Assembly (NCBI RefSeq): GCF_002795865.1 | Contig: NZ_CP024920.1 | Coordinates: forward strand, 2,763,001 to 2,827,000 | Origin: Qipengyuania seohaensis | Lineage (GTDB): Bacteria; Pseudomonadota; Alphaproteobacteria; Sphingomonadales; Sphingomonadaceae | DNA length: 64,000 nucleotides | Reading direction: 5' to 3' | In this document: piece by piece, positions 35,809 through 45,346 of the stretch | Layout: each line of letters starts with the position of its first letter | Position numbering within the stretch: position 1 is the stretch's first letter | Made by a program: the position numbers and the translations under genes | The notes under the pieces: model-generated | What the model saw: only the letters and a program-made list of their open reading frames with translations | Databases searched by the model: none | Told to the model about the DNA's origin: nothing

Positions 35809-37530
35809 TCAGCGGGTCCGGGGGAATTGCGGCCAGTCGTTCTGGGCTAGGGCAGTGCGGCTGTCCGCCATCGCTTCGGCCTGGCGAAGGTACATCCAGT
35901 AATTGCGCATCACGATGGCCACGTAGCCGCGTGTTTCCCAATAAGGGATCGATTCCATCCAGAGCAGCGGATCGCCCTGGTCGTTGATTTCGCTGTTCCA
36001 GCGCGCAACGGGCGTCGGACCCGCGTTATAGGCCGCCATAACCTTGGGCAGGTGGCCCCGCGTGTATCCCGCATCGGCGAGCGCCTGGAGCGCGCGTTGA
36101 CCGAAGGCAAGATTGGTGCGCGCATCCTTGAGATCGGCGCTGGAGCTCATGTTGATGGAGGCGGCGTATTCGCGCGCTGCGATCGGGCGGATTTGCATGA
36201 GGCCAATGGCATTCGCCGGGCTCACCACGGTTTCCCGGAAATTCGACTCCTGCAAAGCATGGGCAAAGGCAAGGGCAGGGTCGACACGCCAGCCGCCGGT
36301 CGGTTCGTGATAGGCGATCGGATAGCGCAGGTTGGGCGGGGACGATGCCCCGCGCGGCGCATTATAGGCCATGAATGTCTGCGTACCGGCAAGTCCGAGT
36401 GCGCGGGCCAAGCGGGTTAGGGCAGGGTAATCCGACGCCTCGATGTGACGCGCCTGCCAGCGCAATGCCTCGTCGGCCAGATCGCGGCGGCCGACCTCGG
36501 CCAGCATGACAGCTTCGCGGACCGCTGCTTCATCTTGTAGCCTGCGCCAATCGTCCGATGTCAGGTCCGGCGAGGCGTGATCCTGCGGAAGTTGCTGGGC
36601 CAGTTGTTCATGCGCCAGCATTCCGTAAAGCGTTTCGTCGAACCGCGCGGCCCCGCGTAGCTGCTCGTCAGCCTTTTCCGGTTGACGGCAACGGACCAGC
36701 GCCCGCGACGCCCAATAGTGGGCAGCCGCAGTCAGTGAGGGGTTGGTCGACCCGGCGGCGCTGCGACGGAAGAAGTCAGCGGAATTGGCGCAATCGCCGA
36801 GGCGCCAGGCGGCGAGACCCGCGACCCAGTCACCTTCCGCGACCCAGGCGCCCGATCCCTGACCGACGAGCTGAGCCATGCCGAAAGCTTCGCGGTCGCG
36901 GTTCTCGATATAGTAGGACCATGCGACGCGCTGGCGCCATTCCGCGCGCGCCTCGCGGGACAGTGATGCGTCGACGCCGTCGAGCAGCAGTCGTGCGCCG
37001 TCCGGATCGTCATTGGAAATGCGCTCGAGGATAGCGCTCTTTATATCGTCCCGCATGGAGCCGTCATCGACTGTGCGAGGCAGGATGCGCTTCGTTGAAT
37101 AGGGCTGGCGCGACAATTGCTGCGCGCGCGGCAGCGAGGGTGGACTTTCCAGGCCTCTCGTCTGGCCAAGCCGGATGATTCCAGCTGCTTCCGGATGGCG
37201 GGAATACCGGCCGAGCCAGGCCTCGATGCGTGGCAGCTCGATCCGCGGGCTTTCGGGATGGAGATAGTAAGCGGCGAGCGCCGAGCCGTGGAGTGGCCCG
37301 TCGTCCCGCTGTTGCAGCATCACTTCGACACGGTCCCAGTTGCGCGCTTCGATCGCCTCGAACAGCGAGCGGTAGTAGAGCTGGTCGTCCTGCGACAACA
37401 GCTGCGGCAGCGCCGAAGCGTGCGACCGCGTGAAATAGCGCAAGCTGTCAGACGATTGCGCCATCCCGGGAGTGGCGAGGCCGCCTGCTGCGGACGCGAG
37501 GCAGGCCAGAAGAATCAGGCGTTTGGTCAT
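35809..37530 (-). CDS. slt: soluble-type lytic murein transglycosylase
   Basis: A 573-residue periplasmic enzyme that cleaves the MurNAc-GlcNAc bond of peptidoglycan. A signal peptide (residues 1 to about 25, ending ATPGMAQ) is followed by a long alpha-helical superhelix domain. The C-terminal SLT domain has the catalytic Glu in QESNFRE, then GLMQIRP and YNAGP. The ATG at 37530 overlaps the TGA of the upstream gene (ATGA), which decides the start; an ATG 9 nt earlier is possible. Confidence 0.92.
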   Translation of the reverse strand: MTKRLILLACLASAAGGLATPGMAQSSDSLRYFTRSHASALPQLLSQDDQLYYRSLFEAIEARNWDRVEVMLQQRDDGPLHGSALAAYYLHPESPRIELPRIEAWLGRYSRHPEAAGIIRLGQTRGLESPPSLPRAQQLSRQPYSTKRILPRTVDDGSMRDDIKSAILERISNDDPDGARLLLDGVDASLSREARAEWRQRVAWSYYIENRDREAFGMAQLVGQGSGAWVAEGDWVAGLAAWRLGDCANSADFFRRSAAGSTNPSLTAAAHYWASRALVRCRQPEKADEQLRGAARFDETLYGMLAHEQLAQQLPQDHASPDLTSDDWRRLQDEAAVREAVMLAEVGRRDLADEALRWQARHIEASDYPALTRLARALGLAGTQTFMAYNAPRGASSPPNLRYPIAYHEPTGGWRVDPALAFAHALQESNFRETVVSPANAIGLMQIRPIAAREYAASINMSSSADLKDARTNLAFGQRALQALADAGYTRGHLPKVMAAYNAGPTPVARWNSEINDQGDPLLWMESIPYWETRGYVAIVMRNYWMYLRQAEAMADSRTALAQNDWPQFPRTR

Positions 37531-38315
37531 TGGGTCCATTCGAGCCAGCGGTTCCAGAAATTGTGGCGGCGTTGCGGCGACCGCGAAAGTTCGGCGAGAT
37601 CGGGTGCGAGCAGGACCGGCACTGTGCGACCGGACAGGTCGAGCGTGCTGGCCTTGCGCGCTTGTGCGGCGTCGATGCCGAAGAGCGGGGCGAGGCCGCG
37701 CCCGAAGACGAGGACTCGCTCCGGCTCGGCAAGCTTGATGTGGTTAGCCAGCACCTGCGACAGGCCGGAGGACGCAAGCGCGCTCCAGTCCGGAAAGGAT
37801 GAAGGCGCAGGCAGGGCGCTGGCAAGATAGGCCTCGTGCTGGTCGATACCCATGGCGCGCAGGATGGCACCCGCGAAACGGCCCGCGCCGCCGGACAGCA
37901 ATTCGTCGGCATCGTCGCCATAGGGTTCCGCCACGATCACCATCAGGCGCGCCTTGGCGACTCCGCGCGGCGGTAGGCGATCTTCGACCCGTGCATGGCT
38001 TAGTGAAGGCTCGCTCAGCCACCATTCGCGAAATTTTGCGAGGTCGTCCGGCCAGCTTGCCTGATCGCCGCCGATAGAGATGGCTTGCGCAGTTCCTTCG
38101 AACGCCCGTTCGACCGGCGTCTGCTTGGGCTCTTCGATGCGTTTGACGGGCTTTGGCGCCGCTACGGCTTCTTCGACTTCGGGTTCGGCCAGCCAGTTGG
38201 AGTGGTCATCCGAGTAATCCAGGTCGACACCCGCCTCCAGCCACCAGTCGAAGGCCGCTTCGAGAGCTTCTGCGGTGGCGAAATCGCCGTTTTGCTTGGG
38301 ATTTTCGTGCATCAT
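37527..38315 (-). CDS. uracil-DNA glycosylase superfamily protein lacking Fe-S cysteines
   Basis: A 262-residue protein. After a 110-residue Pro/Glu-containing N-terminal region comes a domain that aligns by eye with family 4 uracil-DNA glycosylases: VAEPYGDDADELLSGGAGR in place of GEAPG-xx-ED-xx-G, and LLAPDLAELSRSPQRRHNFW in the position of the HPS-type motif. It has no cysteine at all, so the 4Fe-4S cluster of families 4 and 5 cannot form. Activity is uncertain. It is coupled to the transglycosylase gene. Start at 38315 or 38312; the frame is open to 38369. Confidence 0.72.
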   Translation of the reverse strand: MMHENPKQNGDFATAEALEAAFDWWLEAGVDLDYSDDHSNWLAEPEVEEAVAAPKPVKRIEEPKQTPVERAFEGTAQAISIGGDQASWPDDLAKFREWWLSEPSLSHARVEDRLPPRGVAKARLMVIVAEPYGDDADELLSGGAGRFAGAILRAMGIDQHEAYLASALPAPSSFPDWSALASSGLSQVLANHIKLAEPERVLVFGRGLAPLFGIDAAQARKASTLDLSGRTVPVLLAPDLAELSRSPQRRHNFWNRWLEWTQ

Positions 38316-38395
38316 CCGTCCAGCGCAGGTCTTGACCTCGAACGCTCCAACAATCAAGGCATCGCGCAAGCGAATAGCGACGAAAAGAGAGAGAC

Positions 38396-40042
38396 ATGAG
38401 CGAACGTGAATCCATGCCCTGCGACGTCGTCATCATCGGCGGCGGTGTGGCGGGCCTTGCAGCGGCAATCCGGCTGAAGCAGATCAACGAAGAACTCGAA
38501 GTCGTAGTGCTCGAAAAGGGCAGCGAAATCGGGGCGCACATTCTCTCGGGTGCGGTGGTCGATCCCAAGGCCCTCGACGAGCTCTTGCCCGAGTGGCGCG
38601 ATATGGACTGCCCCATGGCGCAGACGCCGGTGACGGAAAACCATCACTGGGTTCTGTCGGCAACCGGCAAGTCGGACCTGCCCGAATTCATGATGCCGCC
38701 CTTCATGTCGAATGAAGGCAAGTACACCGGTTCGCTGGGCAATCTGGCTCGCTGGCTGGGCGAACAGGCCGAAGGTCTGGGTGTCATGGTCTTCCCCGGC
38801 TTCCCGGCTTCTGAGGTTCTGTTCGACGACAAGGGCGCGGTCACGGGCGTCGTGACGCAGGACATGGGCATTGCCGAAGATGGCAGCCACAAGGGCGACT
38901 ACCAGCCCGGCATGGAAATCCACGCGAAATACACGCTCTTCGCAGAAGGTGCGCGCGGCAATCTCACCAAGAAGATGAAAGCCAAGTACGATCTTGAGGC
39001 TGATTGCCAGCCGCAGGTCTACGGTCTCGGCATCAAGGAATTGTGGGACGTCGATCCGGCGAAGCACGAACCGGGCAAGGTGATCCATACACAGGGCTGG
39101 CCCCTCTCGGAAAGCGATACCTGGGGCGGCGGTTTCATCTACCACCAGGCTGCAGGGCAGGTCGCAATCGGCTTCGTGACCTCGCTCGATTACAAGAACC
39201 CCTATGTTTCGCCCTATCAGGAATTCCAGCGCTACAAGCATCACCCGGCCATCGCCGAGCTGCTCGAAGGCGGGAAGCGCGTGGCCTATGGCGCGCGCGT
39301 CATCAACGAAGGCGGCTGGCAGAGCGTGCCGAAGCTCGCTTTCCCGGGCGGCGCACTGATCGGCTGTGCAGCCGGTTTCGTGAACGTGCCGCGCATCAAG
39401 GGCAGCCACACCGCTATGAAGAGCGGCATGCTGGCAGCCGAAAGCATCGCGGCAGCCGTCGCTGCAGGTAGCGAACACACCGAACTGATGGATTACGACG
39501 AGGCCGTGCGCTCCAGCTGGATCGCGGACGAGCTCAAGCTGGTGAAGAACGCCCAGCCTGCCGTCGCGAAATACGGCGGCGACATCGGTACCGTGCTCGC
39601 TGGTATCGATATGTGGATGCGTACGCTCAAGATCGGCCTGCCGATCACGATGAAGCATCACCGCGACTACGAAACGCTTGAGCGAGCAGACCTTCACAAG
39701 AAGATTGCATATCCCAAGCCCGACGGCGTGCTCAGCTTCGACCGCCTGACCAATGTGGCCTACAGCTACACCAATCACGCGGAAGACCAGCCGGTCCACC
39801 TCAAGGTCTGCGACCGCGAATTGCAGCGCGAAAGCGAGCTCGAAGTCTTTGCCGGTCCTTCGACCCGCTATTGCCCGGCTGGCGTCTATGAATGGATCGA
39901 GGAAGAGGGTCAGGAGCCCAAATTTCAGATCAACTCGCAGAACTGCGTCCACTGCAAGACCTGCGATATCAAGGATCCGAACCAGAACATCGAATGGACC
40001 ACGCCCGAAGGTGGCGGCGGGCCGAACTATCCGAACATGTGA
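38396..40042 (+). CDS. etfD: electron transfer flavoprotein-ubiquinone oxidoreductase
   Basis: A 548-residue membrane-associated enzyme that passes electrons from ETF (beta-oxidation, amino acid breakdown) to ubiquinone. FAD motif IIGGGVAGLAAA is at about residues 11-22. The C-terminal ferredoxin-like part has the 4Fe-4S cysteines in RYCPAGVYEW and NCVHCKTCDI, and ends GGGGPNYPNM as usual. Length is typical. The ATG has AGAGAG upstream. ispE follows after 12 nt. Confidence 0.96.
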   Translation: MSERESMPCDVVIIGGGVAGLAAAIRLKQINEELEVVVLEKGSEIGAHILSGAVVDPKALDELLPEWRDMDCPMAQTPVTENHHWVLSATGKSDLPEFMMPPFMSNEGKYTGSLGNLARWLGEQAEGLGVMVFPGFPASEVLFDDKGAVTGVVTQDMGIAEDGSHKGDYQPGMEIHAKYTLFAEGARGNLTKKMKAKYDLEADCQPQVYGLGIKELWDVDPAKHEPGKVIHTQGWPLSESDTWGGGFIYHQAAGQVAIGFVTSLDYKNPYVSPYQEFQRYKHHPAIAELLEGGKRVAYGARVINEGGWQSVPKLAFPGGALIGCAAGFVNVPRIKGSHTAMKSGMLAAESIAAAVAAGSEHTELMDYDEAVRSSWIADELKLVKNAQPAVAKYGGDIGTVLAGIDMWMRTLKIGLPITMKHHRDYETLERADLHKKIAYPKPDGVLSFDRLTNVAYSYTNHAEDQPVHLKVCDRELQRESELEVFAGPSTRYCPAGVYEWIEEEGQEPKFQINSQNCVHCKTCDIKDPNQNIEWTTPEGGGGPNYPNM

Positions 40043-40054
40043 TCCGCGCCCCGC

Positions 40055-40867
40055 GTGTCGATCGCAGAAACCGCATATGCCAAGATCAACCTCGCGCTGC
40101 ATGTCCGCAAGCGGCGCGAGGACGGCTATCATGGGCTCGAGACGCTGTTCGCCTTTGTCGATGCGGGGGATAGGCTAACCGCAAACCCGGCAGAGCAGGA
40201 CACGGTCACCGCTGTCGGAGAGTTTGCGTCCGGGCTGGACGATCCCTTCGACAATCTGGTGGCGAAGGCTCTCGGTAAATTGCCACGCAATGGCGGGCTG
40301 GCCGTCACGCTGGAGAAGAACCTGCCCGTCGCGGCTGGGCTTGGTGGCGGCTCTGCCGATGCAGGTGCCGTGTTCCGCATCGTTCGCGAATTGCACGGCC
40401 TCCCGGACGATTGGCATGCGCGTGCTACGGATCTTGGTGCAGATGTGCCCGCCTGCGTCGAGAGCCGGACGTGCATCGGCCGGGGGACCGGAACCGAGCT
40501 TGAGCCTGCAGACGACAGCCTTGCCGGAAAGCCCGCACTGCTGGTCAATCCGCGCCAGCCGCTCGCGACCGGGCCGGTGTTCAAGCTCTGGGACGGGATC
40601 GATCGCGGCCCGATGCCGCGAGGCGACGCACGTGAGATCGCGCTTGCGGGGCGCAACGACCTCGAGAAGCCGGCAATTGAATTGTGCCCGGTCATTGCCC
40701 AGATACTGGATGAAATGCGCGGAACCGACCCGTTTCTGGCCCGTATGTCAGGCTCTGGTGCAACCTGTTTCGCACTTTACGAAGATATTCCGGCACGGGA
40801 TGCGGCAGCCGAAACCCTCGCTGCCTCGAATCCCGACTGGTGGCAGATGAAGGGCCTTCTCAGATGA
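40055..40867 (+). CDS. ispE: 4-diphosphocytidyl-2-C-methyl-D-erythritol kinase
   Basis: A 270-residue GHMP kinase of the MEP isoprenoid pathway; it phosphorylates CDP-methylerythritol. It shows AYAKINLALHV and DGYH at the N-terminus, the ATP loop PVAAGLGGGSADAGA, and the C-terminal MSGSGATCFALY. It starts with GTG. Its stop overlaps the next gene's ATG. Confidence 0.95.
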   Translation: MSIAETAYAKINLALHVRKRREDGYHGLETLFAFVDAGDRLTANPAEQDTVTAVGEFASGLDDPFDNLVAKALGKLPRNGGLAVTLEKNLPVAAGLGGGSADAGAVFRIVRELHGLPDDWHARATDLGADVPACVESRTCIGRGTGTELEPADDSLAGKPALLVNPRQPLATGPVFKLWDGIDRGPMPRGDAREIALAGRNDLEKPAIELCPVIAQILDEMRGTDPFLARMSGSGATCFALYEDIPARDAAAETLAASNPDWWQMKGLLR

Positions 40868-41592
40868 TGATCGACAATTTGCCGTATCGCCAGGTCGGCA
40901 CGGACGACCTGCGACCCGGCGGCCTGCTTTGCGTTGCCGATCACGCATCGAATTTCGTGCCCGAGGATATCGAACTCGGCATCGACCCCGCACTGCTGGA
41001 CCAGCACATCGCCGTCGATATCGGTGTGGAAGGCATCGCGGATCGCCTCGCACGCCGTCACAACATTCCTGCACACATCGCCTGCGTCAGCCGCCTGGTC
41101 TGCGACTTCCATCGCACCGAGGACGACCCCGCCGTAGTCCCGACCGAAAGCGATGGCCGTCTTGTTGCAGGTAACATCGGCGCGAACGTCGAAGCGCGGC
41201 TCGATCGCTTCCACAGGCCGTATCACGATGCCCTGAGCAAGCTGATTTCCAGGGTCCAGCCGCGCATGATCGTGGCTCTGCACAGCTTTACCCCGAAGAT
41301 GAAAACCAGTGACGAGGACCGGCCCTGGGAGGTTTCGCTGCTCTACAACCAGGACGACCGCGCAGCACGCCACGCGATCCGCCTGTTCGGCGAACAGGGC
41401 CTGACCGTCGGAGATAACGAGCCGTATTCGGGCAAGGAACTCAATGCGACGATGGATCGTCACGCTGAAGCCGCGGGCATTCCCTATTGCACGGTCGAGA
41501 TCCGGCAGGACCAGATCGTCAACGAGGCAGGCCAGGCCCGTTGGGCCGTTATGCTGGCAGATGTCATGGGCCGCGTCGCACTCGAAGTCTGA
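40864..41592 (+). CDS. N-formylglutamate amidohydrolase family protein
   Basis: A 242-residue protein of the FGase family (N-formylglutamate deformylase, zinc-dependent). Visible conserved parts are CVADHASNFVP, VSRLVCDFHR, FHRPYHD and the metal region VALHSFTPKM. It is usual in proteobacteria as a stand-alone gene of uncertain substrate. Start at 40864 overlaps the ispE stop (ATGA); the next codon is also ATG. No histidine-degradation genes are near, so the true role may differ from histidine breakdown. Confidence 0.88.
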   Translation: MMIDNLPYRQVGTDDLRPGGLLCVADHASNFVPEDIELGIDPALLDQHIAVDIGVEGIADRLARRHNIPAHIACVSRLVCDFHRTEDDPAVVPTESDGRLVAGNIGANVEARLDRFHRPYHDALSKLISRVQPRMIVALHSFTPKMKTSDEDRPWEVSLLYNQDDRAARHAIRLFGEQGLTVGDNEPYSGKELNATMDRHAEAAGIPYCTVEIRQDQIVNEAGQARWAVMLADVMGRVALEV

Positions 41593-41709
41593 TAGCAGCG
41601 CGCGCCTAAAGCCCAACTTGGGCGATCTGCGGTAAATCTGCCGCCGAATACCCGTTATCCCGCATCGATCTGTCTGCTAGGGCTAAGGCTCCAGACGGAG
41701 AAGATTGCC

Positions 41710-43566
41710 ATGCCCGCCTATCGTTCACGCACCACTACTCATGGCCGCAACATGGCCGGAGCGCGCGGCCTGTGGCGGGCGACCGGTATGAAGGACGAGG
41801 ATTTCGGCAAGCCGATCATCGCAATCGTCAACAGCTTCACCCAGTTCGTGCCAGGCCATGTGCACCTGAAGGATTTGGGCCAATTGGTCGCAAGACAGGT
41901 CGAGGCGGCCGGCGGTGTGGCAAAGGAATTCAACACCATCGCCGTCGATGACGGGATCGCGATGGGCCACGACGGGATGCTCTATTCGCTCCCCAGTCGC
42001 GACCTGATCGCAGACAGCGTCGAATACATGGTCAACGCCCATTGTGCCGATGCGATGGTCTGCATCTCCAACTGCGACAAGATTACGCCGGGCATGCTGA
42101 TGGCGGCGATGCGGCTCAACATCCCTGCCGTGTTCGTGTCCGGCGGACCGATGGAGGCCGGCAAGGTGATCCTCGATGGCAAGGAAAAGGCGCTCGACCT
42201 TGTCGATGCCATGGTGGCGGCCGCAGACGATTCCTACACCGACGAGCAGGTTGCCGAGATCGAAAGATCGGCCTGTCCGACCTGTGGTTCCTGTTCAGGC
42301 ATGTTCACCGCGAATTCGATGAACTGCCTGACCGAGGCGCTTGGACTTTCTCTGCCAGGAAATGGTTCGACATTGGCAACCCACGCCGATCGCCAGGGCC
42401 TGTTCGAGCGGGCAGGGCGGCTGATCGTAACGCTGGCTCGTCGGTATTACGAAGAAGACGACGCCAGCGTCCTTCCGAGATCCATCGCGAGTTTCGAAGC
42501 TTTCGAAAACGCGATGAGCCTCGATATCGCCATGGGTGGATCGACCAATACCGTGCTCCACCTGCTTGCCGCCGCGCATGAGGCGGGCGTCGACTTCACC
42601 ATGAAGGATATCGATCGCCTAAGCCGCAAGGTGCCGTGCCTGTCCAAGGTCGCCCCCGCGAAGGACGATGTGCACATGGAAGACGTGCACCGCGCAGGCG
42701 GGATCATGTCTATTTTGGGCGAGCTGGAGAAAGCAGGCCTGCTGCACACGGCTTTGCCGACGGTACACAGCCCCACGATGGGCGATGCGCTGGATGACTG
42801 GGACATCGGCCGCACGCAGAACAACAAGGTTCGCGAGTTTTTCTCTGCAGCTCCGGGCGGCGTACCAACGCAGACCGCTTTCAGCCAGTCGCGCCGCTGG
42901 GAATCGCTCGACCTCGACCGCGAGAATGGCGTCATTCGCAGCGCAGAGCATGCCTTCAGCCAGGATGGCGGTCTTGCCGTCCTGTACGGCAACATCGCCC
43001 GTGACGGGTGTATTGTGAAGACTGCCGGCGTTGACGAGAGCATCCTGACCTTTTCCGGCACGGCTAAGGTTTACGAAAGCCAGGACGATGCCGTTACCGC
43101 CATCCTTACCGAACAGGTGGTGGCACGCGACGTCGTCGTCATCCGCTACGAAGGGCCGCGCGGCGGGCCTGGAATGCAGGAGATGCTATATCCCACCAGC
43201 TACCTCAAATCGAAGGGGCTTGGGGCTGCTTGCGCATTGCTGACCGACGGGCGCTTTTCAGGCGGCACTTCGGGGCTGTCGATCGGACACGTCTCGCCAG
43301 AAGCGGCGGAGGGAGGCGAAATCGCTCTCGTCGAAAATGGTGACCGGATCGAAATCGACATCCCGAACCGCACAATCAACCTGATGATCGACGATGCCGA
43401 GATGGAGCGGCGGCGAGGCGTGATCAGCGACAAGGGTGAAAACGCATGGCAGCCTGCGAATGAGCGCCCTCGTGCGATATCTCCGGCGCTCAAGGCCTAT
43501 GCCGCAATGACCACGTCGGCAGCGCGAGGGGCAATCCGCGATGTCGACCAGTTGAGGCGCCGCTGA
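41710..43566 (+). CDS. ilvD: dihydroxy-acid dehydratase
   Basis: A 618-residue Fe-S enzyme of valine, leucine and isoleucine synthesis that dehydrates 2,3-dihydroxy acids to 2-oxo acids. The N-terminus reads [21 protein letters not shown] without its repeat; cluster cysteines are at NCDKITPG (Cys122) and [17 protein letters not shown]. The C-terminal [19 protein letters not shown] carries the base Ser. Length is that of the E. coli enzyme (616). GGAGAAG lies 8-14 nt before the ATG. The 117-bp upstream gap shows no clear leader peptide or attenuator. Confidence 0.96.
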   Translation: MPAYRSRTTTHGRNMAGARGLWRATGMKDEDFGKPIIAIVNSFTQFVPGHVHLKDLGQLVARQVEAAGGVAKEFNTIAVDDGIAMGHDGMLYSLPSRDLIADSVEYMVNAHCADAMVCISNCDKITPGMLMAAMRLNIPAVFVSGGPMEAGKVILDGKEKALDLVDAMVAAADDSYTDEQVAEIERSACPTCGSCSGMFTANSMNCLTEALGLSLPGNGSTLATHADRQGLFERAGRLIVTLARRYYEEDDASVLPRSIASFEAFENAMSLDIAMGGSTNTVLHLLAAAHEAGVDFTMKDIDRLSRKVPCLSKVAPAKDDVHMEDVHRAGGIMSILGELEKAGLLHTALPTVHSPTMGDALDDWDIGRTQNNKVREFFSAAPGGVPTQTAFSQSRRWESLDLDRENGVIRSAEHAFSQDGGLAVLYGNIARDGCIVKTAGVDESILTFSGTAKVYESQDDAVTAILTEQVVARDVVVIRYEGPRGGPGMQEMLYPTSYLKSKGLGAACALLTDGRFSGGTSGLSIGHVSPEAAEGGEIALVENGDRIEIDIPNRTINLMIDDAEMERRRGVISDKGENAWQPANERPRAISPALKAYAAMTTSAARGAIRDVDQLRRR

Positions 43567-43614
43567 GCCGAGCACGCTTGCACCGTGGCGCGCGAAGTGG
43601 CAGCGCCGCCAGCA

Positions 43615-43968
43615 ATGAAGTTTGTGCTCCTGACCCTCGCCATCGGTCTTCTCGCCGCCTGCTCACCCGAGCCAGAGGCTGCTCCCGGTATTGCCGAACA
43701 GGGCGGTATCGCGATCGAATGTGCTCTCAACGGCTCGGAAGAGTTCGTCCGTCAATGTCGCCTCTCCGAAGAGATGCCCGGCGCGAACGCCGAATTCGTC
43801 GTGCGCCATCCCGATGGGGGGTTCCGCCGCCTCGAACTTTCCGAAAGCCCAGCCGGGTTCGATGCCGGTGACGGCGCCGAAGAGGCCAGCAGCGAACAAC
43901 AGGGCGATTGGGTCGTCCTCACCATCGAGAACGACCGCTATCGCTGGGAGGAGCCCGTCGGTGAGTGA
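43615..43968 (+). CDS. small lipoprotein upstream of nnr
   Basis: A 117-residue secreted lipoprotein: hydrophobic signal with lipobox LLAAC (Cys near residue 16), then an acidic body containing a CALNGSEEF-RQC pair that may form a disulfide. No family recognised, though similar small lipoproteins are found before nnr in related genomes as far as I recall. The start at 43615 directly begins the signal; the frame is open to 43585. It overlaps nnr by 8 nt. Confidence 0.72.
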   Translation: MKFVLLTLAIGLLAACSPEPEAAPGIAEQGGIAIECALNGSEEFVRQCRLSEEMPGANAEFVVRHPDGGFRRLELSESPAGFDAGDGAEEASSEQQGDWVVLTIENDRYRWEEPVGE

Positions 43969-45346
43969 GCCTGTCCTGACGGTTTCGGAGATGGTTGCTG
44001 CCGAGAAGGCGGCCATGGCGGCCGGCGTCAGCGAGTGGGACCTCATGCTCAAGGCCGGACAGGGGGCCGCCCGATGGGTGCATCGCGCGGCAGGCGGCAG
44101 GCCGGTGACTGTCCTGTGCGGTCCGGGTAACAATGGCGGCGATGGATATGTGATCGCCGAGGATTTGCGTTCCCGCGGATACGATGTCGACGTCATCGCA
44201 CCGGTCGAACCCTCGACGGATACTGCCGGAACCGCCCGAAGTCGGTTTGGGGGCGACTCGCGCGAGAAGGGCCGGTTAGAGCATGCAATCGTGGTCGACT
44301 GCCTCTTCGGCTACGGCCTGTCGCGTCAGGTCGAGGGTGCATTTCGCGAACTGCTCGAGCAACTATCTGCAAGTAGCTGTTTTAAAATCGCAATCGATGT
44401 CCCGAGTGCTGTGCGGAGCGATTGCGGTTCCACTCTCGGACCTATGCCGCGATACGACCTGACGATTGCATTGGGTGCATGGAAGCAGGCGCATTTCCTG
44501 ATGCCTTCGGTGGCGAGGATGGGCGAGAAAAAGCTGGTCGACCTCGGACTGCCTTTCGACGGCGTCCATGGCTTCCTCTCCAGCCGGCCCGTGCTTTCGG
44601 CACCGGCAGCGGATGCGCACAAATATACGCGGGGTCTCGTCGCCGTTGTGGCCGGGGAAATGCCCGGCGCGCCGCTCTTGTCCTGCGAAGCGGCGATGCG
44701 CGCAGGTGCGGGTTATGTGAAGCTTTTCAGCGACCGGTCGCACCCGGACGCACCGGCCGATTTGGTGATCGTCGACAACGATCTCGATGTAGCGCTGAAT
44801 GATGATCGCATTGACGCTCTGCTGGTCGGACCAGGGCTGGGGCGGGGCGCGACTTCGCGCGAACGACTGGCAGCAGCTTTGACGTCAGGCAGGCAATGCG
44901 TGCTCGACGCCGATGCGCTTCACCTGCTCGACGACGATCTTATGGAAGGTGTCGATCCGTCCCGCCTCCTGCTGACGCCGCATGAAGGCGAATTGGCGGC
45001 ATTGTGCAAATCCTTCGGCGTCGAAGCGAACGGCAAGCTCGATCGGGCACGCTCATTGTCGGCGGCGACAGGCCTGACGGTCCTGGCCAAGGGACCGGAC
45101 ACGATCCTGGTGGGTGAGGGCACTACAGTGTTCTTTCCGCAAGGTAGCAGCTGGCTTTCGGTGGCCGGGTCCGGGGATGTGCTCGCAGGGATTTGCGCGG
45201 CGCGCCTCGCTGGATCGCGTAGTCCCATGGAGGCTGCGCAGGACGCCGTCTGGTTGCATCACGAAGCGGCGTGCCTCGCCGGTCCGGCCTTTACCGCCTT
45301 GCAGCTTGCACATTGCGTCAAACCGGCCATGGCGTCGTTCCTATGA
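43961..45346 (+). CDS. nnr: bifunctional NAD(P)H-hydrate epimerase / ADP-dependent NAD(P)H-hydrate dehydratase
   Basis: A 461-residue repair enzyme for damaged NADH and NADPH hydrates. The N-terminal YjeF epimerase domain (about 1-205) contains LCGPGNNGGDGYV. The C-terminal kinase-like dehydratase domain (about 215-460) contains LLTPHEGELAAL and AGSGDVLAGICAARL. The GTG at 43961 overlaps the lipoprotein stop region and matches family N-termini (VSEMVAAEKAAM); upstream open frame is not part of the gene. It overlaps the next gene by 4 nt. Confidence 0.94.
   Translation: MSEPVLTVSEMVAAEKAAMAAGVSEWDLMLKAGQGAARWVHRAAGGRPVTVLCGPGNNGGDGYVIAEDLRSRGYDVDVIAPVEPSTDTAGTARSRFGGDSREKGRLEHAIVVDCLFGYGLSRQVEGAFRELLEQLSASSCFKIAIDVPSAVRSDCGSTLGPMPRYDLTIALGAWKQAHFLMPSVARMGEKKLVDLGLPFDGVHGFLSSRPVLSAPAADAHKYTRGLVAVVAGEMPGAPLLSCEAAMRAGAGYVKLFSDRSHPDAPADLVIVDNDLDVALNDDRIDALLVGPGLGRGATSRERLAAALTSGRQCVLDADALHLLDDDLMEGVDPSRLLLTPHEGELAALCKSFGVEANGKLDRARSLSAATGLTVLAKGPDTILVGEGTTVFFPQGSSWLSVAGSGDVLAGICAARLAGSRSPMEAAQDAVWLHHEAACLAGPAFTALQLAHCVKPAMASFL

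Noticed and set aside
38354-40132. A 592-codon antisense frame opposite the ETF-ubiquinone oxidoreductase gene
   Set aside because: It is a codon-bias shadow of a conserved enzyme gene and shows no motif of its own.
41593-41709. Possible branched-chain attenuator or leader peptide before ilvD
   Set aside because: No run of Ile, Leu or Val codons in a short frame and no terminator hairpin with a T-run were found.
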